Source: Cryptomeria japonica
Taxonomy: Eukaryota > Streptophyta > Pinopsida > Cupressales > Cupressaceae
NCBI RefSeq assembly: GCF_030272615.1
Contig: NC_081414.1
Coordinates: forward strand, 341,486,717 to 341,550,716
Reading direction: 5' to 3'
DNA: 64,000 nucleotides
Each line of letters begins with the position of its first letter. Positions within the stretch are counted from its first letter, which is position 1. The translations under genes and the position numbers were made by a program. Shown in pieces: positions 11,193 to 22,434 of this stretch. The notes beneath the pieces were generated by a model. It did not search any database and had not been told where the DNA came from. It saw nothing but the letters and a program-made list of their open reading frames with translations.

Positions 11193-12008
11193 TTTCCCTT
11201 TTTTTTCGATTTCATCCCATTTGACCTATATATTTGAGGAACTTAAAGAATGAATCTTAAAAAAATTCAGTAATAGAAAATGTAGTGCTCGAAGTCTACT
11301 TTCCAAATATGTAATTTATTTTAATACCCAGATTTTAAAAATGAAGTTTGAATAGACATTACTAAAACCTATAGTTTAGAAGTCACTTTTTAGGACCATA
11401 CCATGCCCATGTACGACAAACATAATTTGACCTAAATGAATTTTTTTTTATAAATCATTTTGGGAAAAGATCTATAACTCACTTAGCTTTGATGAGAATA
11501 TTTTTTTGTAATTTTTTTTTGCATATTTTTTTTTTTGTTAATTTTTTATTGGGCATAATCATTGTTTTGAAAAATTCTTGTGTACGAAAAACATAATTTG
11601 ACCTAAACTTAACATTTTTTGGTTTTTTTTTTTTTAACTGTATAGAATTGTCTCTAGTTTGATGCCATATAATTTTTTTTTCAAAAAACTTAAAAACAAA
11701 AAAGTTATTAAAAAACAAAATAACCATGTTATTTTGAGTTTATAGACCTCTTTCATTAGTAATTATTTTAAAAATAAAAATATTCATCAATTTTTTAAAA
11801 AATTATATATTTAGAATCTAGATAGTCTCTACTATAATGGGTTTTCATTGTTTAAAAAAATTCTGATAATTTGGTGTTCAGATATATTTTTGAAGTCATT
11901 ATTTTATATGAAGATTCATTTGGCCTTCAAGTTGTAGGTCAAACTAGGTCCAAGCCATTTCCCAAGCCAAAAACCGAAGCTACAATTGAACCAAAGTTGA
12001 AATTTTTA

Positions 12009-12096
12009 GAAACGGGATCCTGTTTCATTTTTTAAAATAATTAAAAAAATGTTTAGCACATGGGATCCCGTTTCAAAAACAAAATGGGATCCTTTT
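12009..12096 (+). repeat. D1 left GGGATCCC inverted block
   Basis: Contains the near-palindrome GAAACGGGATCCTGTTTC (12009-12026) and GGGATCCCGTTTC with AAAATGGGATCC (12062-12092). The reverse complement recurs at 15385-15500 near the other end of D1. A poly(T) run follows at 12093-12114. Confidence 0.75.
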
Positions 12097-12357
12097 TTTT
12101 TTTTTTTTTTTTTTAACAATTAATTTTTATTTTTATTTTTTAATTTTTTATTTTATTTTTAATTTTTTTTAAAACAAACAAACTATATATACATGAAATA
12201 CTAAAGTTAAGTTTAAGTCATATTTCCCTTAGTCTTTTTCCTTTCTTATACTTTAAGTTATATTTTATGTATATATTATCAGGATGTTTGAGAATGGTTT
12301 TAGATCTCTGAGAGTTATAATATACAGATTCTAGATTTTAGAAGATCTTATAAATTG

Positions 12358-15146
12358 TGATGTAATAGGACTTATAATGTCATAACACAACCTATTATGT
12401 CGTAATAAGTCTCATTGGTACATAATAGGTCCTAATGTGTCATAATAGGTCATATTGTGTCATAATAGGTCCTATTGTGACATAATACGACCTATTACAT
12501 CATAATAGGTCCTATTATGTCATAAGATCCCTCAAAAGAACCTATTATGACATTATGCCTCTTAATAGGAACTATTATGACTTAAGACCCCTTAGTAAGA
12601 CCTATTATGTCATAATAGGTCCTATAATGTCATAAGACTCCTTAAGAGGACATGTCATGTCATAATAGGTCCTATTATGTCATAAGACCCCTTAAGAGGA
12701 TGTATTATTATATTATACCCCTTAGTAGGACCTATTGAAGGTATTATGTCATAATAGGACCTATGATGACATAATAGGTCATATTATGTTATCATAGGTC
12801 CTATTATGATATCATAGGTCATATTATGTCATAAAATCCCTTAAGAGGAACTATTATGACTTTATACCCCTTAGTAAGACTTGTTAAGAGGTATTATGTC
12901 ATAACAAGACCTATTGTGACATAATAAGACCTATAATATCATAATATGACCGATTATGTCATAATAGATCTTTTTGTGACATAATAGGTCATTTTGTGTC
13001 ATAATACCCCTTAAGAGGACCTATTATGACATTATGCCTCTTACTATGACCTATTATGACATAAGACCCCTTAGTAGGACCCATTATGACATAATAGGAT
13101 CGATTATCATATAATAGGACCTATTATGTCATATAGGTCCTATAATGTCATAAGACCCCTTAAGAGAACCTGTTATGTCATAATTGGTCCTATTATGTTA
13201 TAAGACCCCTTAAGAGGACTTATTATAACATTATGTCGCTCAGTAGGACCTGTTAAAGGGTATTATGTCATAAAAAGACCAATTATGACATGATATGGTC
13301 TATGATGATGTAATAGCTCCTATTATGTCATTGTAGGTCCTATTATGACATCATAGGTCATATTATGTCATAAAACCCCTTAAGAGGACCTATTACAACT
13401 TTATACCCCTTACTAGGACATGTTAAGGGGTATTATGTCATAATAGGACCTATTGCGATATAGGACCCTTTAGTAGGACCTATTATGACATATGTAGAGA
13501 AAGATAAGTTAGTTGGAAGAGAGAGATGGCATGTTTAGATTCTAGTTGAGGGGTATTATGTCACAACAGGACCTATTGTGACATAATAGGACCTATAATG
13601 TCATAATATGACCTATTGTGACATAATAGGTCCTATTGTGATATAATACGACCTATTATGTCATAATAGATCCTATTATGTCATAAGACCCCTTAAGAAG
13701 ACCTATTATGACATTATACCTCTTACTAGGACCTATTATGACATAAGACCCCTTAGTAGAACCTATTATGACATAATATGATAGATTATCACATAATAGG
13801 ACCTATTATGTCATAATAGGACCTATTATGTCATAATAGGTCCTATTATGTCATAAGACCCCTTAAGAGGACCTATTATGACATTATACCTCTTACTAGG
13901 ACCTATTATGACATAAGACGGACCTTAGTAAGACCTATTATGACATAATAGGGTTTATTATCACATAATAGGACCTATCATGTCATAATAGGTCCTATTA
14001 TGTCATAATCTATTATGACATTATACCCCTTACTAGGACCCGTTAAAGGGTATTATGTCATAATAGAACTAATAATGACATAATAGGATCTATGATGATA
14101 TAATAGGTCCTATTATGTCATCATAGGTCCTATTATGACATCATATGACATATTATGTCATAAAACCCCTTAAGAGGACCTATTATGACTTTACCCCTTA
14201 CTAGGATTTGTTAATGGGTATTATGTCATAATAGGACATATTGTGACATAATAAGACCTATAATGTCATAATATGACCTATTATGTCATAATAGGTCTCA
14301 TTGTGACATAATAGGTCCTATTATGATATAATACGACCTATTATGTCATAATACAACCTATTATATCATAAGACCCCTTAAGAGGACCTATTATGACATT
14401 ATACCTCTTACTAGGACCTATTATGACATAAGACCCCTTAGTAGGACCGATCATGACATATGTAGAGAAAGATAAGTTGGTTGAGAGAGAGAGATGGTAC
14501 TTTTAGAGAGAGTTAAGGGGTATTATGTCATAATAGGACCTATTGTGACATAATATGACCTATAATGTCATAATACGACATGTTATGTCATAATAGGTCA
14601 CACTGTGACATAATAGGATGTATTATGTCACAATATGACTTATTATGTCATAATAGGACCTATAATGTCATAATATGACTTATTATGTCATAATAGGTCA
14701 CATTGTGACATAATAGGACCAATTGTGACATAATAGGTCCTATTGTGACATAATACGACCTATTATGTCATAAGACCCCTTAACAGGACCTATTATGACA
14801 TAAGACCCCTTAGTAGGATCTATTATGACATAATAAGATTGATTATCACATATTATGACCTATTATGTCATAATAGGTCCTATAATGTCATAAGACCCCT
14901 TAAGAGGACCTAACATTATACCCCTTTGTAGGACTCGTTAAAGGGTATTATGTCATAATAAGACTAATAATAACATAATAAGACCTATGATGATGTAATA
15001 GGTCCTATTATGTCATCATAGGTCTTATTATGACATCAAAGGTCATATTATATCATAAAACCCCTTAAGAAGACCTATTATGACTTTATACCCCTTACTA
15101 GGACTTGTTAAGAGGTATTATGTCATAATAGGACCTATGTTATGTA
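12358..15146. repeat. D1 palindromic tandem array (about 20-bp units in alternating orientation)
   Basis: Dense copies of TATTATGTCATAATAGG and its complement CCTATTATGACATAATA alternate, joined by CCCCTTAAGAGG and CCCCTTAGTAGG linkers. Two unrelated spacers starting TGTAGAGAAAGATAAG interrupt it at 13493 and 14461, 968 bp apart, and a weaker third lies at about 15160. A paired landmark (GTTAAAGGGTATTATG, then GTTAAGGGGTATTATG about 170 bp later) recurs at about 13252/13424, 14043/14210 and 14938/15107, with a related pair at about 12725/12889. This shows a higher-order repeat. No coding potential. Confidence 0.9.
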
Positions 15147-15384
15147 GGTAGGGGGTAAGGGGAGGTGTATAGAGATAGCAAAGATAAAGAGTAAAGAGTT
15201 AAGAACGTGAGAGAGAGGTAGAGACATAGTTTTAGATTTTGGGAGAGAGGAGACAAAGTGAGATAGAAAGGAAAAAAAAAACAAAGAGAAATGTGACTTA
15301 TATATAAATTTTATATTTCATGTATATATAGCTTGCATTTTTTATATATATAAAAAAAAAATTATTTATTTTTTATTTTTTTAA

Positions 15385-15424
15385 AAATGGGATCCCGTTT
15401 TGTTTTTGAAACGGGATCCCATTT
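15385..15424 (+). repeat. D1 right GGGATCCC hairpin
   Basis: AAATGGGATCCCGTTT (15385-15400) and AAACGGGATCCCATTT (15409-15424) are perfectly complementary 16-base arms around an 8-base loop. They mirror the left block at 12009-12096. Confidence 0.85.
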
Positions 15425-15534
15425 CTAGATCTAGGCTTGGGATCTCAAAGCTAAATGGGCTCCCATTTCAAATTTTGGCTCAGGATCTTGTTTCGTTTCT
15501 CATGTGTTCTATCAGATTTGCCTTTTTTTTCTAA

Positions 15535-15580
15535 GTGTAAAACTTCCACACTAAGTGGACACAACTTTGTGCACTTACCC
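15535..15580 (-). repeat. D1 right terminal inverted repeat
   Basis: AAAACTTCCACACTAAGTGG then ACACAACTT and TGCACTTACCC, the reverse of the left end. The base after it starts ATGAGG, matching the left flank. Confidence 0.7.
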
Positions 15581-15892
15581 ATGAGGTAGAGAGAGAACAA
15601 GAAGGAGAAAAGGGTGAGAGAATTGTGAGGGGGAGAGATATGAGATAGAACTCAAGGAGAATAATTAGGGCTTCGAATAGACAAAGACGGTGATGAGGGA
15701 AGGAAGACGACACAGAGAGAGGAAAAGAAGAGATACATGCATGTATACAAACATATATACTTATATCTATATAAATATATGTATATATAACTATAGATAT
15801 GCATATATACATACATAAACACATATTATATAGGTATATCTAGCATATGTGTAGTAAATGCTAATTTAAAAAGCATACATTATTATGCCTTC
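15581..15892. other. Flank of D1: GA-rich then TA/CA-rich sequence
   Basis: GAGA-rich DNA (15590-15735) resembles the tract left of D1, as expected if D1 split it. A TATA/CATA low-complexity run (15735-15835) follows. No gene is visible. Confidence 0.6.
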
Positions 15893-16015
15893 ATAACCCA
15901 TACGGGTTTTGTGAAACACGAAAAAAATGTTTTTAGTTTTACATAACCTGTACGGGTTTTGTGAAACAAAAAAAATGTTTTTAGTTTTACATAACCCGTA
16001 TGGGTTATTTATAAC
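15892..16015 (+). repeat. Short tandem repeat, about 50-bp unit with AACCCGTACGGGTT palindrome
   Basis: CATAACCC/CATAACCTG starts at 15892, 15942 and 15990, each followed by a TACGGGTT or TATGGGTT half. The first two units share TTTTGTGAAACA and ATGTTTTTAGTTTTA. Unit lengths are 50 and 48 bp. Confidence 0.8.
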
Positions 16016-16199
16016 TGTGAATAGTACTTTTTTTTTTCAAAACCCATGTGGGTTTTGGCTTGGTAAGAGGGTTGGAAAATGACCCTAAGGCTTGCAAGCC
16101 CATTTTCCCCCCATTTTTGTCCCTTTACACATTTTTTCATCCTCCAACATGATTTCTCAACTTCATCGTCATCAGGTTTACAAATGATCAAGTGGGTAT

Positions 16200-16913
16200 C
16201 TCTAAAATTGTCACCATAATCTCACACATCTTCTCAGTTTTCTAAGAATATAAATTTTTCTATTTTTGGACAATATTAGCATAGTAAACTTTAATTTTCT
16301 TTATCAGTGCCTTGACAGTCCTCACAGACATATATCTACCATTTTTTTAATAACTTTTGATATAATTGACCAAATTCAAAATAAATTACATATTATTGTT
16401 CTATACTAGATTAAATACACTTATAAAAAAAGAATTTTTTTTTTATTATTTTAATGCAAGTTATGCCCATCGCACGAATAGGTACCAAATTTTCAGGATG
16501 CGGTCACTTCAAAAAATCATTTAAAACAAAATACTCAATGGAAAATTACAAAAAAATACACAACTTCTAGATCTCACTCTAACCTATCATCCTACCAAAT
16601 GGTTTTTCAAAATACTAAATCTAACTATATATTTTGTGCAGTGCATGAAGACAGCTATGTTATGTTTTTCTAAAAAAATTAGGAACAGTTTTTCATGCGT
16701 GAAAGGTTTGACCAACTTAATCTTATCAATTTTTTTAAAAAAATAGTAGTTTAGAAAGTAGATTCAGAGTAATACAATTATTATTCTTTTCTCAACTCCT
16801 AGTTTTGAGTGCATGACCTTCAAATATCTCTTTGAAGTTCAGGTTTACCTATTTTCAGAAAATAAGTGCCCACTTATACCCCCTTTTTGTTCACCACCTT
16901 GGTGCACTTACCC
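16200..16913. mobile_element. Relic of a D1-related inverted-repeat element (right end only)
   Basis: The stretch CACTTATACC...GTTCACC...TTGGTGCACTTACCC ending at 16913 resembles both D1 ends. In reverse orientation, GAATCTACTTTCTAAA near 16760 resembles GAAGTCTACTTTCCAAA at 11297 in the D1 left arm. No matching left end was found, so this looks like a truncated family member. The left limit is approximate. Confidence 0.4.
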
Positions 16914-17267
16914 AATACCTTGTCCCCTTGAAAGGATTGTACAATTCCACATGATTTTTCCATGGGGGTCAAGTCTGGAGTTAGGAGAGGAGTCAAAATA
17001 CTAGGATAACCCATTAGAGGTTATGCAATGACACTTTTGGCTTATTTATCCTAGTATCCTATTGAGTCAATTGTTTGTGGAAGCCTTTGGGAGTCCTTTT
17101 GAGATTTTGGTTGATACTTTTATCTAGGGAGTCCTTTTGTGAGATCTTTTGAAGGTTTTTTTTGTCACCTATCTCTAGAAATTTTTTAATTATGCATTTA
17201 TGTTTTAGTGATTTTTGGTTATTACCTTTATCCTCTTGTCTTGTGAAGTGGCGTCTTATGTATCTAA
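16914..17267. other. Unassigned sequence left of C1
   Basis: About 350 bp with no convincing frame or repeat; it contains GGGAGTCCTTTTG twice (17088 and 17128). It is the left flank of C1. Confidence 0.4.
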
Positions 17268-17279
17268 TGAAAATATGGC

Positions 17280-17744
17280 TCTTGGTGTAAATAATTATTC
17301 ATCATGGATATTATTACACTTTACTTAATTTTACTTAGTACATGTATTTCATAGTAGTTTGGGTATGAGACACTTGGGTGTTTGTGCCATATTGGGATAG
17401 TGTGTGTAGGAGAATTTCCACCTTTTATGGTGTTGATCTTATCTTGTTGTTGCATTCCAACTCATGTGGAATATTATATTGTTTCTCCTACCTACCCACA
17501 CATGTTTCCTACCTACCCTTGTTTCTTATTGAGCCACATTTCATGTTTGTGTGCTCACATATCCCTAGCCTTGCCTATATAAGCAAGCTCATCTACATTG
17601 TTTGTACAGGCAATCATTGAACATCTTGTAATGATCTAGTTGATCATATTTTGCATCTTGATAGAATATAGTTTATTCCTATCATCTATTTTGTCTCTCT
17701 TATTTGTGTTTTCCATTGCCTCTTGATCTTGGAAAAATCTCACA
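17280..17744 (+). repeat. T1 5' LTR
   Basis: Starts TCTTGGTGTAAAT (TG mutated to TC) and ends CTCACA just before the primer-binding site. It is very similar to 19277-19720; a block with two CCTACCTACCC words here (about 17490-17520) is shorter in the other copy. TATATAAG at 17576 is a likely TATA box. Confidence 0.9.
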
Positions 17745-17756
17745 TGGTATCAGAGC
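17745..17756 (+). other. T1 primer-binding site
   Basis: TGGTATCAGAGC matches the copia primer site complementary to initiator methionine tRNA and directly abuts the LTR. Confidence 0.9.
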
Positions 17757-19276
17757 CATTAGAGTGTCATTGGTTTGCCAATTGAGAGAAATTTGATGTT
17801 ATTTGGGGTTTGCATTTTGGAGCTTTCTATTGCAGGTTATTATTGAAGCTTTATGGGTAAAATATAAGGTCACCATTGGATTGAGGAGGTCCAAGAAAGT
17901 TATTTTTTCCTTTCGTTTCATCCAAATTGGACTTCGGGGGCCAAATCTAGAGGCATTTGAAGTTTGAAGTCATAGCGGAAATATTCTAGAAATTATAATT
18001 TTGCAGGCAATTTTCAAATAGCGATATCTCACTCATCCGGACTCCTTTTTTCGAGCAATTTTTTTTTGTTTTGGGGTAGAAGTTAGTGATCTATACAATG
18101 GTGCAGGATTTTTTGGATTTTTCAGATATAGGTTTTTTGGAAATTGTGAAGTCTAGATTTTTACAACTTTGGAGGCTTCATTTGGGCTCATATGGACTCC
18201 TTTTCAGGTGCTATTTTTTTTTAAAGTGCATTTTTTTTGTTTACTTTCATAATATGCCATTTGTTTGTAGTGATTTTGAGGAGAAATTTTACTTTCAGTA
18301 TTTGGCCATTCTTGGCATATTTGGTACTTGTATTTTGCTTGGATCTTAGTTTAGATCACTAGCAGTATTTGTTGAAGTCTCTTATATCTCATTTTAAAAA
18401 GTTGTAAAGTTGAAATTAGAAGTCCACTTTTCCATTATTTGCAAGTTCCAACATGATCTTTTTATGGGGGGTCAGTTGTTCATTTATATCTCTTGGTAAA
18501 ATTCCATTCACAGACATCTTCATCTACAGTATTCTATAGGGCTTCTTTGTTGGTGGCATCATTTTCATGTTTCCACATTTAAATATTTTATCATGATGTA
18601 TGCTCTTTCATGAGAAATGTTGTACTCGCACTATCATAAAGTGCCACACCTCTTTGTATCTTGTCATTCTTGACTATTTGATGTAATCCTCTTGTACACG
18701 TAGATTAGAAATATCTTGTGACACTTGGTGCATGGCTCCAGTTGAGACTTAGATTGTACACATTTGTGCATGGATCCCATGAGAATTTGATTGTACTAGT
18801 ATTTCTGTTATTTCTGTGTATCCAGATGATGCTCACAACGGGTTGTCTCCATGTCTGATCTTGATTTTCTGCAGTGAGTGATTCATCATCATCGACTTGG
18901 TACCTGATTTTGTCACACTTTGACATTATTGGTGCAGCATTGTCTCTCTTTCTTCCTTATGGGGAGGTATTTTGGTCATCATCATTGGACCATCTTTGCA
19001 GGAGATTCAACATTGAGGGGGGGCTTCATGGTCTCTTCTTCTTTCTTATGGGGGGGACACAATTTTGTTCTTCTCATTCATCATTGAGAGCATTGTGTGC
19101 TTTCATCATCTCTCTTTTGGTGGAGGGTTTTTTCCCATTGGGTTTTTCTCTCTTTCCCCACTTTATGGGAGAATGCATTTGCATTTGTACATGGGTACCT
19201 AACATGGCCTAGTAGTTAGGACCCATTTTGCATTGTAGACTTTAGTGCATTCCCCTAAGTTGCACTTAAGGGGGGG

Positions 19277-19720
19277 TGTTGGTGTAAATAATTATTCATC
19301 ATGGATATTATTGCACTTTACTTAAGTTTACTTAGTACATGCATTTCATAGTAGTTTGGGTATGAGACACTTGGGTGTTTGTGTCATATTGGGATAGTGC
19401 ATGTAGGAGAATTTCCACCTTTTATGGTGTTGATCTTATCTTGTTGTTGCATTTCACCTCATGTGGAATATTATATTGTTTCTCCTACCTACCCTTGTAT
19501 CTTATTAAGCCACATGTCATGTTTGTGTGCTCATATATCCCTAGCCTTGCCTATATAAGCAGGCTCATCTACATTGTTTGTACGAGCAATCATTGAACAT
19601 CTTGTAATGATCTAGTTGATCATATTTTGCATCTTGATAGAATACAGTTTATTCCTATCACCTATTTTGTCTCTCTTATTTGTGCTTTCCATTGCCTCTT
19701 GATCTTGGCAAAATCTCAAA
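19277..19720 (+). repeat. T1 3' LTR
   Basis: Starts TGTTGGTGTAAAT after the G-run and ends CTCAAA. A TATA box (TATATAA) lies at 19552. Confidence 0.9.
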
Positions 19721-21074
19721 ATGGTAGACAACTGAGAGGGGGGGTGAATTAGTTGTCACCAAATTTTCCAACAACTTACTTTAATCCTAGATATGATAAT
19801 TAACAATGAAATCATAAATCAAGAACACAACATGAGCACACATAACACCAATATTTTTGATATGGAAAACCCAGTAAAGGGAATAACCACTGTGGGAACC
19901 TACCCACAATATGATAATATCCTATTACAAGTATATGAAATATTGCAATGGGGAATGCACATGCATTCGGGCACACTACCTAGACCTCACTGCTCAAAAA
20001 CAACAAAGGCAAACAACCTTGGGAAGACTCATTGTCTTACAAACACATTCAGATTACATCTAGAAGATCATGAACTAAGAAAATAGCATCTCCTCATGCC
20101 TAGTTACAGTTTTGGTTAAGCACATACAATTTCCTCTTCTCATACTTGTTCTCTACCTCTAAAAGATAAATACATTATTCACACATACACTCATCTATGA
20201 CACAACACACACAATTACAAGGATATTACATTTATTTATACATGACATCAACCTTGGATCAATATCATCAAGACCAACTCAACACATATCACCTAATTAT
20301 AAAAATATGAGCATACACGCTACAATATCATATGCGGACCAAAAAAATGTTGTCTAAGACATTGCATGGACCTAAATCACCACCTCAAAGATGAAACACC
20401 TCGAAGAATTACATCTCGAACATCCACAATATGCTACAAGAATCATATCAGCCAAGAACATGAAGAATACCACCAAACTGAAGAAAATAATCAATAACAC
20501 GCTCACCAATCAATGCAAACCACCAACATGAATAACACAAGATCTAGAAACATCTAGAAGCATCATAAATTACCACAACAATGTCTGTACCAACTTAAAT
20601 TATTAGAATCATCCTTATCATCATACCTAACTTCAAGAATATTAATTGAGTCGACTGTCAACCTATAAAAATCACTTGTAAGGTCCAAATCATGAACCAC
20701 TTGAATTGAGGACACAAATAAATGTCCCAAACATAATTCCAAATCCACAAAACAAGATATTTCAATGCGGAGCAATGCAGATCAAAATACTGAACAATAG
20801 AAAAATTGGCCACAACACAAATACTCATAACTCACTCAAATCTGCATGCAAACCTCTTAAAATCATACTAAATCAGCTAGAGATATCACTCTACAAACCC
20901 TTTAATCTACAAACACTGATCATCAATATACAACATAAACCATCTAATTGAACTTCACTGTAACATTGCACTAGACAGAGAAAATATGTTGACATTAATG
21001 GCAACACATTTCTCAAATACATAAAGATATCTCATAAGCACATATTTGTAGCATACCAACAACAATATCCAACA
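19721..21074 (-). repeat. C1 3' LTR, main part
   Basis: Minus-strand LTR starting TGTTGGATATTG at 21074. Its last 12 bases lie beyond T1 at 17268-17279. It matches 60940-62167 closely over its length (for example the GGGGAATGCACATGCATTC block at 19950 and 61068). A TATA-like box reads TATTTATA on plus at 20233. The bases 19721-19725 are the T1 target copy. Confidence 0.9.
19727..19757 (-). other. LTR hairpin motif, copy 2 (GACAACT / AGTTGTC stem), C1 3' LTR
   Basis: A perfect 7-base stem surrounds GAGAGGGGGGGTGAATT on the plus strand. T1 inserted immediately next to it. Confidence 0.8.
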
Positions 21075-21377
21075 ATTTCCTCATTTGGCATTGATGGAAA
21101 CATATGACATGAAAAACAATCAATGTCAAAGAAAAGGAAAATATCTCCCCAAAAATCTCATAACTCTTAAGATACTCTCTCTACCCCTGAATTTTGCATA
21201 GTTTTTCACATGACTCTCTCTCCCCCTTTGACATCAATGAAAAAGGCACATATTTGCAAATAGGGAATCTCACAAATCTAAACATATGACCACTCCCCCT
21301 GAGTAACAACCACTTCATCAATCTGGATCACAAAATATGATTGTGAAATGCACCAGATTGATACATAAAAATGCACC
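21075..21377 (-). other. C1 3' untranslated region with polypurine-like tracts
   Basis: The tract next to the LTR is eroded (minus AAATGAGGAAAT). Better G-runs lie further in, reading CTCCCCCTTTG on plus at 21220 and ACTCCCCCTGAG at 21292. Confidence 0.65.
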
Positions 21378-22434
21378 TTACTTCTGATCAGGAGGGAAAA
21401 TCACCCCTAACTTCTCTCTGAGATACTCAAAAGCATCCTTAGGTAAAGGTTTCATGAGAATATCTGCAATCTGTTCCTTTGTGGATACATATTCCAACTT
21501 GATTTCTTTTTGATTTACCTTCTCTCTCAAAAAATGAAACTTGATAGATATATGCTTAGTCTTTGAATGCAACACCAGATTCTTAAAATTTTTAATAGTA
21601 CTTGAATTATCACAGTAAATAACAATAGGCTCATCATACACAATTCAAATATCCTTCAACATCTTCTTCATCCAAACCACCTAAGTGCAATTATTAGAAG
21701 CACCAATATATTTTGCCTCTGTAGTGGATAGAGAAATGAAATTCTACTTCTTACTCAACCATGAAACTGACCTCTTACTCAAGAAAATGCACCACCACTA
21801 GTACTCTTCTAATCATCAACATCTCCTACCTAATCAACATCAGTAAAGACACTCAAAATAAAATAATTATTCGTAGGGTACCATAAACCAAAATCAATAG
21901 TTCCTTTTATATATCTAAAGATTGTTTTAACAACAACAACATGAGATTCCTTAGGATCAACTTGAAATCTAGCAAAAAGACAAATAGAATTCATGATATC
22001 CAGTCTAGTCTAAGTCAAATATAACAATCCACCAATCATAGATCTATTTCTTCTCTGATTTTCTTTTGGAGAATCATCCTTAGTCAACTTACATATGGTC
22101 ACCATAGGGGTTCAAAGTGGTTTTGAATCTTCTAAACCAAAATTCTTCAACAATTCCTTCACATACTTTAACTGAGATATGAAGATACTTTATCTAACTA
22201 GATAATTTGAAATCCCAAAAACAGTTGCATCTTACCAATCATAGATATCTCAAACTCATTCTACATCTCATTAGCACACTTCTTGCACAAACTATCATTC
22301 CCTCCAAAAATAATATCATCAACAAAAACTTTAACAATCAAAATGTTATCATTATCAATCTGGAAATATAGATTGTTATCAGCAATACCTTTATTTAATC
22401 CTAGCTTCAATAGATACTTATCCAATCTAGCATA
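21378..22434 (-). pseudogene. C1 pol: reverse transcriptase C-terminal part and RNase H
   Basis: The 21378-21641 frame has the copia RNase H end: IYCDNSSTIKN (catalytic Asp in the CDN motif), a KTKHISIKFHFLREKV segment, then STKEQIADILMKPLP. From 21642 to 22434 the same homology continues with stops and shifts. On the minus strand FVDDIIF is encoded near 22320, the YVDD-type polymerase active site with Phe for Tyr. Together these would copy element RNA and remove the RNA strand. Several stops make it inactive. Confidence 0.8.

Larger units (their letters stand above)
11143..15580. mobile_element. Element D1: 4.4-kb terminal-inverted-repeat DNA element without a transposase
   Basis: Left end GGGTAAGTGCA... 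and right end ...TGCACTTACCC are inverted repeats extending about 45 bp with mismatches. The flanks share CATGAG (11138-11143 and 15580-15585); because of overlap with the GGG end the duplication could be 4 to 6 bp. Inside are inverted GGGATCCC blocks (12009-12096 and 15385-15424), an AT-rich left arm, and a 2.8-kb palindromic repeat array. No transposase-like frame exists, so it would be non-autonomous. The superfamily is not clear. Confidence 0.65.
17280..19720 (+). mobile_element. Element T1: 2.4-kb non-autonomous LTR retrotransposon
   Basis: Two direct LTRs (17280-17744 and 19277-19720) enclose about 1.5 kb without coding capacity. A perfect initiator-Met-type primer-binding site follows the first LTR and a polypurine tract (AAGGGGGGG, 19269-19276) precedes the second. 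The flanks are ATGGC (17275-17279) and ATGGT (19721-19725), a 5-bp target duplication with one change. It sits inside the last bases of the C1 3' LTR, two bases from that LTR's hairpin motif. Its mobilisation would need proteins from another copia element. The frame at 18874-19212 has no known motif and I treat it as non-coding. Confidence 0.85.

Noticed and set aside
11479-11727. Lys/Phe-rich minus-strand frame in the D1 left arm
   Set aside because: It comes from poly(T)/poly(A) runs and shows no transposase motif.
12358-15146. Regular short repeats that might suggest a CRISPR array
   Set aside because: Repeats alternate in orientation, vary in sequence, lack unique spacers of constant length, and the context is plant retrotransposon DNA with no cas genes.
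17745-17756. TGGTATCAGAGC sites as parts of tRNA genes
   Set aside because: Only the primer-complementary stretch is present at each site, always next to an LTR; no cloverleaf surrounds it.
18874-19212. A 112-codon frame inside T1
   Set aside because: It is Phe/Leu/Ser-rich with no motif, lies in the internal region of a short non-autonomous element, and holds G-runs and untranslated-type text.
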